DNA from: Saccharopolyspora indica
GTDB taxonomy: Bacteria; Actinomycetota; Actinomycetes; Mycobacteriales; Pseudonocardiaceae
Reading direction: 5' to 3'
Assembly: GCF_027853965.1 (NCBI RefSeq)
Contig: NZ_JAQGLB010000011.1
Location: 124,001 to 188,000, forward strand
Length of the DNA: 64,000 nucleotides
A program made the position numbers and the translations under genes. Below the pieces are notes generated by a model. That model did not search any database, had not been told where the DNA came from, and saw nothing but the letters and a program-made list of their open reading frames with translations. Within the stretch, counting starts at the first letter, position 1. Each line of letters starts with the position of its first letter. This document shows positions 33,226-42,190 of this stretch, piece after piece.

Positions 33226-34280
33226 CCCGGACCGCCGAGCAGGCCGTGGTGGCGAAGCTGTCCACACTGGACCGGTTGCTGCCGGTGTGGATCGGCGCGG
33301 CGATGGTGCTGGGCCTGCTGGCCGGGCGGTGGATCCCCGGCCTGGGCCCCGCGCTGGACGCCGTGCAGCTCGACGGCGTATCGCTGCCGATCGCGCTGGG
33401 CCTGCTGGTGATGATGTACCCGGTGCTGGCCAAGGTCCGCTACGACCGGCTCGACACCGTCACCGGCGACAAGCGCCTGATGATCTCCTCGCTGGTGCTC
33501 AACTGGATCCTCGGCCCGGCGCTGATGTTCGCGCTGGCCTGGATCTTCCTGGCCGACCTGCCCGAGTACCGCACCGGCCTGATCATCGTCGGCCTGGCCC
33601 GCTGCATCGCCATGGTCATCATCTGGAACGACCTCGCGTGCGGCGACCGCGAGGCGGCCGCGGTGCTGGTCGCGCTGAACTCGGTGTTCCAGGTCATCGC
33701 CTTCGCCGGACTCGGCTGGTTCTACCTCTCGGTGCTGCCCGGCTGGCTCGGCCTGCCCCAGGTGGGCCTGGAGGTCTCCGCGTGGGAGATCGCCAAGAAC
33801 GTGCTGATCTTCCTCGGCATCCCGCTGGTCGCCGGCTTCCTCACCCGCAAGCTCGGCGAACGCGCCAAGGGCCGCGAGTGGTACGAATCCCGGTTCCTGC
33901 CCAAGATCGGCCCCGTCGCCCTCTACGGCCTGCTGTTCACCATCGTCATCCTCTTCGCCCTGCAGGGAGACGCGATCACGTCCAACCCGCTCGACGTCGC
34001 CCGCATCGCGCTGCCGCTGCTGGTCTACTTCGCCGTGATGTGGGCGGGATCGTTCGCGCTGGGCAAGGCCATCGGCCTGAACTACGAACGCTCCGCGACG
34101 CTGTCGTTCACCGCGGCGGGCAACAACTTCGAGCTGGCCATCGCGGTGGCCATCGCCACCTTCGGCGTCACCAGCGGCCAAGCCCTCGCGGGCGTCGTCG
34201 GCCCCCTCATCGAGGTCCCGGTGCTCGTCGGCCTGGTCTACGTCTCCCTCGCCGCCCGCCGCTGGTTCACCACCCAGTAA
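33222..34280 (+). CDS. acr3: Acr3-family arsenite efflux permease
   Basis: 352 residues with about ten membrane helices. Family signature GLARCIAMVIIWNDLACGDREAAAVLVALNS contains the conserved Cys needed for As(III) transport, and TAAGNNFELAIAVAIATFG is the second conserved region. It exports trivalent arsenic from the cytoplasm using the membrane potential. ATGA overlap with arsR; arsC follows 11 bases later. Confidence 0.95.
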   Translation: MTRTAEQAVVAKLSTLDRLLPVWIGAAMVLGLLAGRWIPGLGPALDAVQLDGVSLPIALGLLVMMYPVLAKVRYDRLDTVTGDKRLMISSLVLNWILGPALMFALAWIFLADLPEYRTGLIIVGLARCIAMVIIWNDLACGDREAAAVLVALNSVFQVIAFAGLGWFYLSVLPGWLGLPQVGLEVSAWEIAKNVLIFLGIPLVAGFLTRKLGERAKGREWYESRFLPKIGPVALYGLLFTIVILFALQGDAITSNPLDVARIALPLLVYFAVMWAGSFALGKAIGLNYERSATLSFTAAGNNFELAIAVAIATFGVTSGQALAGVVGPLIEVPVLVGLVYVSLAARRWFTTQ

Positions 34281-34291
34281 AGGAACTACCC

Positions 34292-34702
34292 GTGCCCACC
34301 ACTCCTGAAGTCCTGTTCGTCTGCGTGCACAACGCGGGCCGCTCGCAGATGGCCGCCGCCCTGCTGCACCACCACGCCCAGGGCCGGGTCACCGTCCGCT
34401 CGGCCGGATCGGCACCGGCCGACACCATCAACCCCGCAGTCGCCGAGGTGATGGGCGAACTCGGCATCGACCTCTCCCAGGAGCTCCCGAAGAAGCTCAC
34501 CACCGACGCGGTCGAAGCGGCCGACGTGGTGATCACCATGGGCTGCGGCGACGCCTGCCCGGTCTTCCCGGGAAAGCGCTACCTCGACTGGGAACTCACC
34601 GACCCGGCGGGCAAACCCGTCGACGAAGTCCGCCCGATCCGCGACGACATCGACCACCGAGTCCGCGCCCTGCTCGCCGAACTCGTCCCGGAAGAACGCT
34701 GA
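34292..34702 (+). CDS. arsC: Arsenate reductase, low-molecular-weight phosphatase type
   Basis: 136 residues from GTG 34292 (AAAGGAACT upstream). The catalytic loop is VCVHNAGRSQMAAALL (CX5R type), and a second Cys pair lies in TMGCGDACPVFPG, followed by YLDWELTDPAGKPVDEVRPIRDDI. The family reduces arsenate to arsenite for Acr3; whether thioredoxin or mycothiol is the reductant cannot be decided here, though actinobacteria commonly use mycothiol. Last gene of the arsR operon. Confidence 0.92.
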   Translation: MPTTPEVLFVCVHNAGRSQMAAALLHHHAQGRVTVRSAGSAPADTINPAVAEVMGELGIDLSQELPKKLTTDAVEAADVVITMGCGDACPVFPGKRYLDWELTDPAGKPVDEVRPIRDDIDHRVRALLAELVPEER

Positions 34703-34992
34703 TCGTCGACGGCCGGGTGCACCGCGTGACGCTGGTCGAACAAGTGGGGCAGAAACGACACCGCCGCGTTCCGCGCTGAGATCGAACGCCGCCGGCTGTG
34801 GAACAGGTGGTTCAACGCGGGCAGGCGGGTGGTAGCGGCCTGAGCGATGACACCCGCGCCGATTCGAAAGATCGATCGGTGCGGGCTCCCGCCTGTGGCG
34901 CGTGCGCACTTGCCGGGACGGCTCCGCGTGGAGAACGTAGGAGCGTGCGCACCGCGGCACGCCGGCCGGTGAATCAGAAGAGGGTGGTTGCC

Positions 34993-35882
34993 ATGGCTCT
35001 GCTGGAATCCCCAGCGGTGATCGTCGGATTCGACGGATCGGACGAGTCGCAGCGTGCGGCGTGGTGGGCCGCGTTCGAAGCGGACAGTCGCGCGCAATCC
35101 TTGGTCCTGGTGCATGTCGTGACCATTCCGCTGGAAGAGGTCACTCGAATCCACCTGGCTCCACAGCGGTTCGTGCTCGACCCGGCAAGCGGTGCTTCGA
35201 GCCGGGCGCTGCACGAGCTCGTCGGTGCCTGCCGGAGTCGTTTTCCAGCGCTGGACATCGATCCACAGGTGCACGTGGGGCATCCGGCCACGGTGCTTCT
35301 GGACGCCGCCGTGAGAGGGAGCTTGGTCGTGCTCGGTGCACCACGGCTCCGCAGGTTCAACAGAGTCCTGCTCGGTTCGACCGCGGCCGAGGTGGTGCGC
35401 AAGTCGACCACTCCGGTGCTGGTGCTGCGCGGTGAACGCGAAAGGGCACGCCCGATGCAGTCTGCTCCGGAACTGGCGCGGATCGTCGTCGGTGTGGACG
35501 GTTCGCATTGCAGCCAACGCGCGATCGGTGTCGCGCTCGACTTCGCCTCCAGGTATGGAGCGGAACTGATCGCGCTCCACGCGTGGAGAGACAGCGGAGA
35601 TGCGTCGCGATCACCCGGAAGCGGAACGGGGATGCCGCCGACCTCGGGCGAGAGGAACTGGCGGAAACAGTTGCCGCATGGGCGGTGGACTACCCTGACG
35701 TCGAGGTCCGCGAGGAGATCACCACCCGGCAACCGGCCGAAGCCTTGCTGCCGGCTGCGGAGGAGGCCGACATGGTGGCAGTGGGGACGCGCGGCCGGGG
35801 TTTGGTCGGCGCGACCCTGCTCGGCTCGGTCAGCCACGCGGTGGCGCACTACGCTCCCTGCCCGGCCGTGGTTGTTTCCTGA
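34993..35882 (+). pseudogene. Tandem universal stress protein, frame broken in the second domain
   Basis: Two UspA domains are encoded. The first, from ATG 34993, is intact (VIVGFDGSDESQRAAWW, LGAPRLRRFNRVLLGSTAAEVV, TTPVLVLRG). The second begins in the same frame (IVVGVDGSHCSQRAIGVALDFASRYGAELIALHAW) but after about 35,600 homology continues in another frame (DLGREELAETVAAWAVDYPD, GTRGRGLVGATLLGS, CPAVVVS) to a TGA at 35880. Two extra bases in the CCC and GGGG runs near 35,614-35,632, or one missing base, would restore it. It may be a true mutation or a sequence error, because the next gene shows similar defects. The roughly 290 bases before it hold no gene. Confidence 0.75.
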
Positions 35883-35926
35883 GCTGCCGCGACAGGCCAG
35901 GCCGACACGGCCCGCAGACCGTCTGC

Positions 35927-37112
35927 TCACCCTGGGGCGACGCGCAGATTTTGTCGTCAGATCCATTCGAGGTGGTGAGGTAGAGGGCTCCGTCGGGGCC
36001 TTGTCGTGCTGTGCGGAGCCTGCCGTGAGTTCCGTCGAGCTCGTGCGGCACCGAGAGACCCTGCACAGCGGCATTCGGGGACAGGTCGAAGAGCATGAGT
36101 TTGCTTCCCTTGAGGGCTGTGACGGCGAGTCTGCCGTCGAGCGGTCCCCACTGCGGGCCGGTCAGGAACGTCGCCGCGCAGGTGGCCTCGGTGGGCACGC
36201 CTGATGACCACGCGGCGGGCACGGAGTCCGGAAAGCGGTCTTGGTCGGTCATCGCCACCGTTTGCTCGTAGTAGTCGGTTTCGCCGTCGCCGACGGGGTT
36301 CCAGCCGTAGTTGCCGCCTGGCCGCAGCAGGTTGATCTCATCGTCGGCGTCGGGACCGTGTTCCGCGATCAGCACTTGGCCACCGGGGCGTGGTGCGTTG
36401 CCCTGCGGGTTGCGGTGCCCGTAGGTGTACACCAGACGTTCGGCGGGCTCGGGCGAGTCCAGGAACGGGTTGTCCGGCCACGGGTTGCCGGTGTCGATGT
36501 CCATCCGCAGAACCTTGCCCGCGAGGTTGGAGCGGTCCTGTGCCGCGAGGGCTTGCCGAGCGTCGCCGGTGGTGACGAGCAGCGCGCCGTCTTCGGCGAG
36601 CGCCAGTCGGCATCCGGCATGCCCGCTGAGGACGTCCAGCGGAATTCCCGCGAGCAGCGGACCGCCGGAGCGCTGGGCGGTGGTGCGATCTTCTGAGAGC
36701 TGCCAGGGCACCAGCCGGACGTCCTGCGGTTCACCGTTCACATGATGTGTCTGGCAGGTGAGGAATTGCCGATTGCTGGCGAAATCGGGATGAATCAGCA
36801 AACCCATCAGGCCGCCTTCGCCCTCGGCGACAACGTCGCTGAAGTCGGCCTCCACCGGCTGAGCGATCGCCGCAGGAGCGTGGTCGGCCAGCAGGGTCAA
36901 CCGTCCCGGGCGCTGGCTGACCAGTGCGGCGCCATCGGGCAGGAAACCGATGTCCCACGGGTTTTCGAGCCCAGCGACGACCACATCGACCGACAGCCCG
37001 GCGATCGACTGCCCGTGGGCCGGGGCGCGCGGGCTTTCTCCGCCGCTGCTGCCGCACGCGGCCAGGAGGCCCAACATAGCGAGATAACGCCGATGCGCAG
37101 CTCTTTCCGCAT
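35927..37112 (-). pseudogene. PQQ-type sugar dehydrogenase lipoprotein, frame interrupted at both ends
   Basis: The body is a six-bladed soluble glucose/sorbosone dehydrogenase (ENPWDIGFLPDG, QRPGRLTLL, GLMGLLIHPDF, GHRNPQG, EHGPDADDEINLL, NYGWNP), open from 37077 to about 35,946. The N terminus is complete only if one base is added near 37,078: MRKELRIGVISL joins MLGLLAACGSS, a textbook lipoprotein signal with Cys after LLAA. The C terminus, TTSNGSDDKI, continues as LRVAPG and a stop at 35,927 if one base is added near 35,946; as read, it runs on to 35,830 over the stress-protein gene. The enzyme would be anchored outside the membrane and use PQQ. Confidence 0.75.
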
Positions 37113-37285
37113 GCGCCGATTATGTCGCGGCGTCCCACGATGCGCAGCGGTGCAACAGGAATCGGGCAGCGTGCGAGGTGCGATGATCCCCGAGCGTCGT
37201 CGGCCGGGAGTGGTTATTCCAGGGGTGTCGTGATCATCCTCATTGGACTCGCTGAGGGCCGGGGTGGACGACCTTCTCCCGCCTG

Positions 37286-37322
37286 GTCATCCCACCACCT
37301 TGCTGGTGGGATGACTGCTTTT
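37286..37322. terminator. Rho-independent-type stem-loop
   Basis: Perfect 11-base inverted repeat TCATCCCACCA / TGGTGGGATGA (12 with the next G-C pair), a 6-base loop CCTTGC, then TGCTTTTCG on the plus strand. It lies between the sugar-dehydrogenase start and the stomatin-family remnant, so on the minus strand it ends the transcript coming from 37,573. Confidence 0.65.
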
Positions 37323-37386
37323 CGCGGTTCTGGACGGAATCGGGCGGAGTCCGGGATGTCGCAATTCGCCGGGTGCTGCCCGAACC

Positions 37387-37573
37387 CTACGCCAGCTGAG
37401 GGAGGACCTGGAGGTACTGGTACGCCAAGGAGCTTGGGATCGTTGCGGTGGACGGCTTGGAACACCTGGTCAATGGCCCAGGACTGGCCTTCGGCCTTGA
37501 TGATCTCCGCGGACCGGGTGCCCTCGGTGCGCAACACCGCCGCCTGCTTCTCGCCCTGGCGCTGGTCAAGGGC
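37387..37573 (-). pseudogene. C-terminal remnant of an SPFH/Band 7 (stomatin-like) protein
   Basis: About 60 codons match the C-terminal coiled part of stomatin-family proteins: DQRQGEKQAAVLRTEGTRSA, EIIKAEGQSWAIDQVFQAVH, RNDPKLL in one frame, then AYQYLQVLPQLA and a TAG at 37387 in the neighbouring frame. One surplus base near 37,425 separates the two. The N-terminal SPFH domain is missing, so this is a truncated, frame-broken relic. Confidence 0.65.
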
Positions 37574-37619
37574 AGGAGCGGACAACGCACCACAGCGGAC
37601 CGCGGCTCCGCGCCGGGTG

Positions 37620-38543
37620 TCACGGGGCGTGGTGGTCCGGTGAGAATCGATCGTCCGCGGCTGCGGGGTTGCCGAGCCGGCCGCGGGTTGCCCCGACCAG
37701 GACGGCCGTGGTGAGCACCGAGGCGATCAGGAAGACGTACAACGAGTCGCGGTACGGGTCCAGTTCGGGGAACATCGCCGGCCAGAGCTCGGAGAAGACG
37801 TTGTTGATGCTGGCGTGCAGCAGCATCACCATCGGCACGCTTTCCCCAGTGCGGTTGAATATCCAGGTCATCGTGATGCTCAGGACCACGCAGGTGGCGA
37901 TGAACTGGACCGGGTCGTACCAGCGGACATCCGGCCAGCCGGCCCAGGTGGTCAGGAACAGCGGCAGGTGCCAGCCGCCCCACAGCACGCCGAGCACCAC
38001 AGTGCCGAACAGCGGACCGAAGCGGTGCTGGAGGCGGGGCAGCGCGAAGTCCCGCCAGCCGGGTTCCTCGGCGAGACCGGTGGTGAGCAACTGCATGAGC
38101 AGCAGAGGAACGTAGCCGAGCAGCGTGCCGAGGGCGGGCAGCCGGGGGTGGTGCCAGGCGCCGGGAAGCACGAACGTGCTGGCGATCACCACGGCGGGCG
38201 GGCCGAGCAGAACCACCCCGTACCACCGCCAGCCGACCCGCCACCGGCTCAGCCGCCGAGCCCACCGGCGGAGGCCCGACCTGCCCTCCACGGTCGCGGT
38301 GATGATCAGCGCTGCGGTGATCGGGCCCAGGTAGGCTCCGGGCATCAGGCCGAGGACCTGGGTGCTGCCCAGTACCGTCGGGATCTCGAGGGGCAGCACT
38401 CCCAGTTCGGTGTTGGCCGACAGCACGAGGGGTGACCATGCCAGCCAGCTCAGGCCGTAGGCCAGCGCGAAGAAGCAGGTGAGCGGGTATCGCCGGACGA
38501 TACCGACGGGGTGGTCGCTTGGGGGGTCCACCGTGGTGGGCAT
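37620..38543 (-). CDS. CPBP-family intramembrane protease (CAAX-like)
   Basis: 307 residues, about eight membrane helices. The Abi/CPBP motifs are present: EEPGWRDFALPRL (EExxxR), WGGWHLPLFLTTW (HxxxF) and LLHASINNVF (Asn/His motif). Family members cut or modify membrane proteins and some give bacteriocin immunity. GGAGAAACCC precedes the ATG. It is divergent from a NarL-type two-component pair with a 150-base shared control region. Confidence 0.88.
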   Translation of the reverse strand: MPTTVDPPSDHPVGIVRRYPLTCFFALAYGLSWLAWSPLVLSANTELGVLPLEIPTVLGSTQVLGLMPGAYLGPITAALIITATVEGRSGLRRWARRLSRWRVGWRWYGVVLLGPPAVVIASTFVLPGAWHHPRLPALGTLLGYVPLLLMQLLTTGLAEEPGWRDFALPRLQHRFGPLFGTVVLGVLWGGWHLPLFLTTWAGWPDVRWYDPVQFIATCVVLSITMTWIFNRTGESVPMVMLLHASINNVFSELWPAMFPELDPYRDSLYVFLIASVLTTAVLVGATRGRLGNPAAADDRFSPDHHAP

Positions 38544-38627
38544 GGGTTTCTCCGTTGGTCGGGAACGAACTCGGGGAGCACATCACCGACCAGGAGCAGA
38601 GGTCACTACGCGTGCTGGGCCGATCCG

Positions 38628-38647
38628 GGGTATGGCTAGGCATACCC
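38628..38647. promoter_or_regulatory. Palindrome GGGTATG-N6-CATACCC, candidate operator
   Basis: A perfect 7+7 dyad with a 6-base centre (GCTAGG) lies in the gap between the divergent CPBP protease and histidine kinase genes, about 85 bases from the first and 50 from the second. Such symmetry suits a dimeric LuxR-type regulator, which is encoded here. No other copy was noticed in the window. Confidence 0.45.
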
Positions 38648-38695
38648 GGAAGAGACCGATCAGGCAGATCGACGCGAACTGCGACCGAACCTAAC

Positions 38696-40030
38696 GTGGG
38701 CGGAGTGCCGATCCCGCCCACCGCGCTGACCGCGGTCACCACGCGTGGCTTCCTGCTCTCCGGTTGGCCGTGGCGATCCGCCGTCTACCTGCTGACCGGA
38801 CTGCTTCCCACCGGAGCGGTAGCGCTTCCGCTGGCCGCGTGCGCCCTGCCCTGGGTGGTGCTCGTGCAGCGGCTGATCGCGCACGACTACCGGGCGCTGG
38901 GCGTGCTGGTCACCGGAGCCGCCCTGACCGCCCTGGTGGTGATCACGATCGGTCCACTGTGGGCGATCGTGGTGGCCTCCGCGGAGCGGTACCGGCTCCG
39001 GCTTGTCGACCGCAGACCGGCGCGGTCAGGGCACCGCACACCGGATGAACCGGGTCTGCTGGCGTGGGTGCGCCTCCGGTTCACCGAGGCCGCCACCTGG
39101 CGGGAGACGGCGTACGCGCTGCTGTTGGTGATCGTGACGCCCATGTCGTCCGCGGTGGCAGCGACGATCGCGGTGGCGGACGGCATCCTGGTGGTGAGCC
39201 CGCTGCTGGTCGCGTCGGGGCAGCCGGTGATGTTGGGGCCGCTGGGCACGGTGACCGACGCGGCCCAGGGGGTGCCGTACGCGATCGCCGGACTGGTACT
39301 GCTGCCGGGGCTGCTGTACCTGGCGGGGCTGGTGGCCGGTGCGCACGCCGCGTTGGCTCGCGCGCTGATCACGGGTGACCCTGGTGATCGGCTGCGTGCC
39401 GAGCTGACCGAGGTGTCCCGGTCCCGAGCCAGGCTGGTGGACGCGTTCGAGGCCGAACGCCGCCGCATCGAACGCGACTTGCACGACGGTGCCCAGCAGC
39501 GTCTTGTCGGGCTGACCCTCCAACTCGGCCTGGCGCGGCACGACCTGCCTGCGGACACCGCTGCCGCGCGGGCCGTCGCCGAGGCGCACGAACAGGCCAA
39601 GCAGTTCATGGCCGAGCTGCGCGAACTGATCAACGGCATCCATCCGCCGGTGCTCACCGACCGCGGGCTGCCGGGCGCGCTGGAGGAGCTGGCCGATCGC
39701 TTCGCCGCCATCCCGGTCACGATGACCGTCGACCTGCCCGGACGGTTGCCCGACCCGGTGGAGTCCACAGTGTACTTCGTGGTGTCCGAGGCACTGACCA
39801 ATGTGGCCAAGCACGCCGCTTCCGCCGGCGCCACCGTGCTCGTGCGCGGAAATCGAGACGTGGTCACGGCCGAGATCCGCGACGACGGACGCGGCGGTGC
39901 CGATGCCGGCCGGGGCAAGGGACTGACCGGTCTCGCCGACCGGGTCGCGGTGCTCGGCGGCACGATGTCGATGTCCAGTCCGGTCGGCGGGCCGACTGTC
40001 GTTCGCGTGGAGTTGCCATGTCGTCCGTAA
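38696..40030 (+). CDS. NarL-type sensor histidine kinase
   Basis: About 444 residues from GTG 38696 (GTG 38705 is an alternative; the ribosome site is weak for both). Several membrane helices (about 15-75 and 130-220), then HisKA_3 dimerisation with the phosphorylated His in RRIERDLHDGAQQRLVGLTLQL, and a HATPase_c domain (VVSEALTNVAKHA, IRDDGRGGAD, GKGLTGLADRVAVLGG). Its end overlaps the cognate regulator gene by 13 bases. The stimulus is unknown; membrane or cell-envelope stress is a common role for this class. Confidence 0.9.
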   Translation: MGGVPIPPTALTAVTTRGFLLSGWPWRSAVYLLTGLLPTGAVALPLAACALPWVVLVQRLIAHDYRALGVLVTGAALTALVVITIGPLWAIVVASAERYRLRLVDRRPARSGHRTPDEPGLLAWVRLRFTEAATWRETAYALLLVIVTPMSSAVAATIAVADGILVVSPLLVASGQPVMLGPLGTVTDAAQGVPYAIAGLVLLPGLLYLAGLVAGAHAALARALITGDPGDRLRAELTEVSRSRARLVDAFEAERRRIERDLHDGAQQRLVGLTLQLGLARHDLPADTAAARAVAEAHEQAKQFMAELRELINGIHPPVLTDRGLPGALEELADRFAAIPVTMTVDLPGRLPDPVESTVYFVVSEALTNVAKHAASAGATVLVRGNRDVVTAEIRDDGRGGADAGRGKGLTGLADRVAVLGGTMSMSSPVGGPTVVRVELPCRP

Positions 40031-40683
40031 CCGTCCGAGTGGTGCTGGCCGAGGACGGCGCGCTGCTCCGCGAAGGGCTGGTCGGGCTGCTGGCCCGGTT
40101 CGGCTTCACGGTGGTCGCCGCCGTGAACGACGCCGAAGCGCTGCGGCACGCAGTCGCCGAGCAACGCCCCGACCTGGTGCTGACCGACATACGGATGCCG
40201 CCGACCTTCACCGACGACGGACTGCGGGCCGCGGCCGACCTGCGCAACGACCACCCCGGGCTGGCCGTGGTGGTGCTGTCGCAGTACGTGGAGCAGAGCA
40301 ACGCGGCCGACCTGCTGGAATCCGGCAACGGCGAAGGTGTGGGCTACCTGCTCAAGGACCGGGTGGTGGACGTGGACGAGTTCGCCGCCACCCTGCGCCG
40401 GGTGCTCGACGGCGCGGCGGTCATCGACCCCGAGGTGGTGCGCAGGCTGCTGCGCAGGCGCACCGACCCACTGTCCCGGCTGTCCGCCCGGGAGCTCGAG
40501 GTGCTCGCGCTGGTCGCCGAGGGCTGCTCCAACGCGGCCATCGCCCGTCGCCTCGTCGTCTCCGAAGCCGCCGTCGGCAAACACGTCGGCAACATCCTGA
40601 CCAAACTGGACCTACCACCCACCGACGACACGAACCGGCGCGTGCTGGCAGTGCTCACCTATCTGCGCGGCAGCACTCCCTGA
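40018..40683 (+). CDS. LuxR/NarL-family response regulator
   Basis: 221 residues. Receiver domain with the acidic residues VLAEDGALLREGL and phospho-acceptor Asp in LVLTDIRMPP, and a C-terminal LuxR helix-turn-helix (LSARELEVLALVAEGCSNAAIARRLVVSEAAVGKHVGNIL). Translationally coupled to the kinase. It probably controls its own operon and the divergent CPBP protease through the palindrome upstream; that is inference. Confidence 0.92.
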   Translation: MSSVTVRVVLAEDGALLREGLVGLLARFGFTVVAAVNDAEALRHAVAEQRPDLVLTDIRMPPTFTDDGLRAAADLRNDHPGLAVVVLSQYVEQSNAADLLESGNGEGVGYLLKDRVVDVDEFAATLRRVLDGAAVIDPEVVRRLLRRRTDPLSRLSARELEVLALVAEGCSNAAIARRLVVSEAAVGKHVGNILTKLDLPPTDDTNRRVLAVLTYLRGSTP

Positions 40684-40802
40684 CGCTTTGGGGAGTCCCG
40701 GAACAACTTTCCAAGACTCGTCGCCCGATGACGGCCTGGGGCCGTGCCCACCATCGACGACCTGATGTGCCGGCTCGATCGACGACGGCGCTGGGCTCGT
40801 GC

Positions 40803-42053
40803 TTATTCGCGCGGCGGAGAGCTTGCGTCATCCGCCTTCGCGGACTCGCGTTCGGCGGCATTGACATGCCACTCTGCCTTGGCCAGCAGCTCATCGAAGG
40901 TCAGGATCACAGGTTCACGGGTGTTTCTTCGGAACAGCTCGAAACTGCGCACCTTATCGCGGTATGGGCCGCCCCTTGTGCCAGTGAGTTCCGCAAGGCT
41001 TCCTATGATCAGGAACGATTGCGGACGGATGACGAAGGTTCCGGTTGCGAGCTGTTCACCATCAGGTGAGACATCGTGGTGGAACTCATCGAGTTTGCGG
41101 CAAGCAAGATGAACGGTCTGCTGCGCCTGGGTGATCGCACCTGAAAGCTCTGCGGAAGGTCGCCAGCAGCCACTGCGGTAGTCACTGCCAAGCAGATCGG
41201 TCTTGTGGTGTTTGATCTCTGCGAAGACCAAGGAGCTGATCACTCCGGTGGTGCGAAGCAGGCCGTCGGCTCGCTTGCCTGGGCCGTTGATGTCGTGTCC
41301 CAGTACGATCTGCTCCAGCTTCTCCTCGCTCCATGAAGTGAGAAGCTGCCCGCCGAGACCGATCCCGAGTATCCACGGATTGTCCTCGAGCAACTTCTGC
41401 CAAGCCCGCTCTGGGCCCCCGGCCTGGGCGGTACTTTCCTGGAACGCGTTGTCGTCCTCCAGCCATCGGTGCATCTGGGCAACGACTTCCCGTCGGCGGC
41501 GAAGGGCGATGACGTCCTCGGCCCTGGCATCGCATTCGATAAGGGTGCGGAGGCGTTCCGGGTCCTTTGCGTAGATCTTGTGCAGAGCTGCGGGGTCGTC
41601 GAAGAGCTGGCGGAGAAGCGTTTCGTCAACTCGCGCTGCGCTTTCGCTCGCGACCGGAATGCCGTCGAGTGCTCGAATCGTCTCGACCAGACGTGTTGCC
41701 TGTTCACGGTTGAGGTCGAGGACGGGTTCGAGCTTGGCGGCATCGCCGCTGGTCGGGACCTTTCGTATTTGCAGCCTGCGAACGGCCCCCGCGGTTCGAG
41801 CGACCTGGATCTCAAGCTGCTTTCGCCCGCCGGGCGTCCGGAAGACCACTTTGCGCTCCCATTCCAGATCGTCGGTGCCCTCGTTGTCGGGCTCTTCGTC
41901 GAACACCCGGTGGACGTACCGTGCGGGATGCCCGGTGTCCCGGCCCACCGTCAGGGGAAAACTGCGGCTCACGTAGATCTGGGATGGCAGGCGACCTTGC
42001 GCGTAGGTCACCTCGTTCGGCTCCTGCGCGCTTCCGAAGCTCGCAAGCTCCAT
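40803..42053 (-). CDS. sduA: Shedu-type antiphage nuclease (DUF4263)
   Basis: 416 residues from ATG 42051-42053, which has GAGGGG six bases upstream (an ATG at 42068 is weaker). The C-terminal DUF4263 region shows the typical ERAWQKLLEDNPWILG entry, the PD-(D/E)xK nuclease core (KRADGLL with Asp and VFAEIKHHKTDLL with ExK) and downstream ITQAQQTVHLACRKLDEFH. Shedu proteins degrade phage DNA alone. The N-terminal half is a variable sensor region of unknown fold. It heads away from the HTH-methylase gene, sharing a 137-base promoter region. Confidence 0.85.
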   Translation of the reverse strand: MELASFGSAQEPNEVTYAQGRLPSQIYVSRSFPLTVGRDTGHPARYVHRVFDEEPDNEGTDDLEWERKVVFRTPGGRKQLEIQVARTAGAVRRLQIRKVPTSGDAAKLEPVLDLNREQATRLVETIRALDGIPVASESAARVDETLLRQLFDDPAALHKIYAKDPERLRTLIECDARAEDVIALRRRREVVAQMHRWLEDDNAFQESTAQAGGPERAWQKLLEDNPWILGIGLGGQLLTSWSEEKLEQIVLGHDINGPGKRADGLLRTTGVISSLVFAEIKHHKTDLLGSDYRSGCWRPSAELSGAITQAQQTVHLACRKLDEFHHDVSPDGEQLATGTFVIRPQSFLIIGSLAELTGTRGGPYRDKVRSFELFRRNTREPVILTFDELLAKAEWHVNAAERESAKADDASSPPRE

Positions 42054-42097
42054 GTGTCGGCCCCTCATTCCGCGAGTCCGTCAGCGATCGACCTGCT

Positions 42098-42140
42098 GTT
42101 GACTCTCAATAGTGAACCAGGGCTTGTGTACATAGTCAAC
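42098..42140. promoter_or_regulatory. Inverted repeat between divergent Shedu and methylase genes
   Basis: GTTGACT (42098-42104) and AGTCAAC (42134-42140) are exact reverse complements 29 bases apart. Read leftward, TTGACT has TTCACT 17 bases on, a plausible promoter for Shedu. The symmetry could also be an operator for the methylase's own N-terminal helix-turn-helix. The local sequence is AT-richer than its surroundings. Confidence 0.4.
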
Positions 42141-42190
42141 AAGTTGATCGGTGAGTGTTAGGCTAACGAGTGGATCGGTGGGAGGTAGCC

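Noticed and set aside
40684..40802. Terminator between the response regulator and Shedu
   Set aside because: Only a 5-base stem (CGGCC/GGCCG) was found, too weak to report as a terminator.
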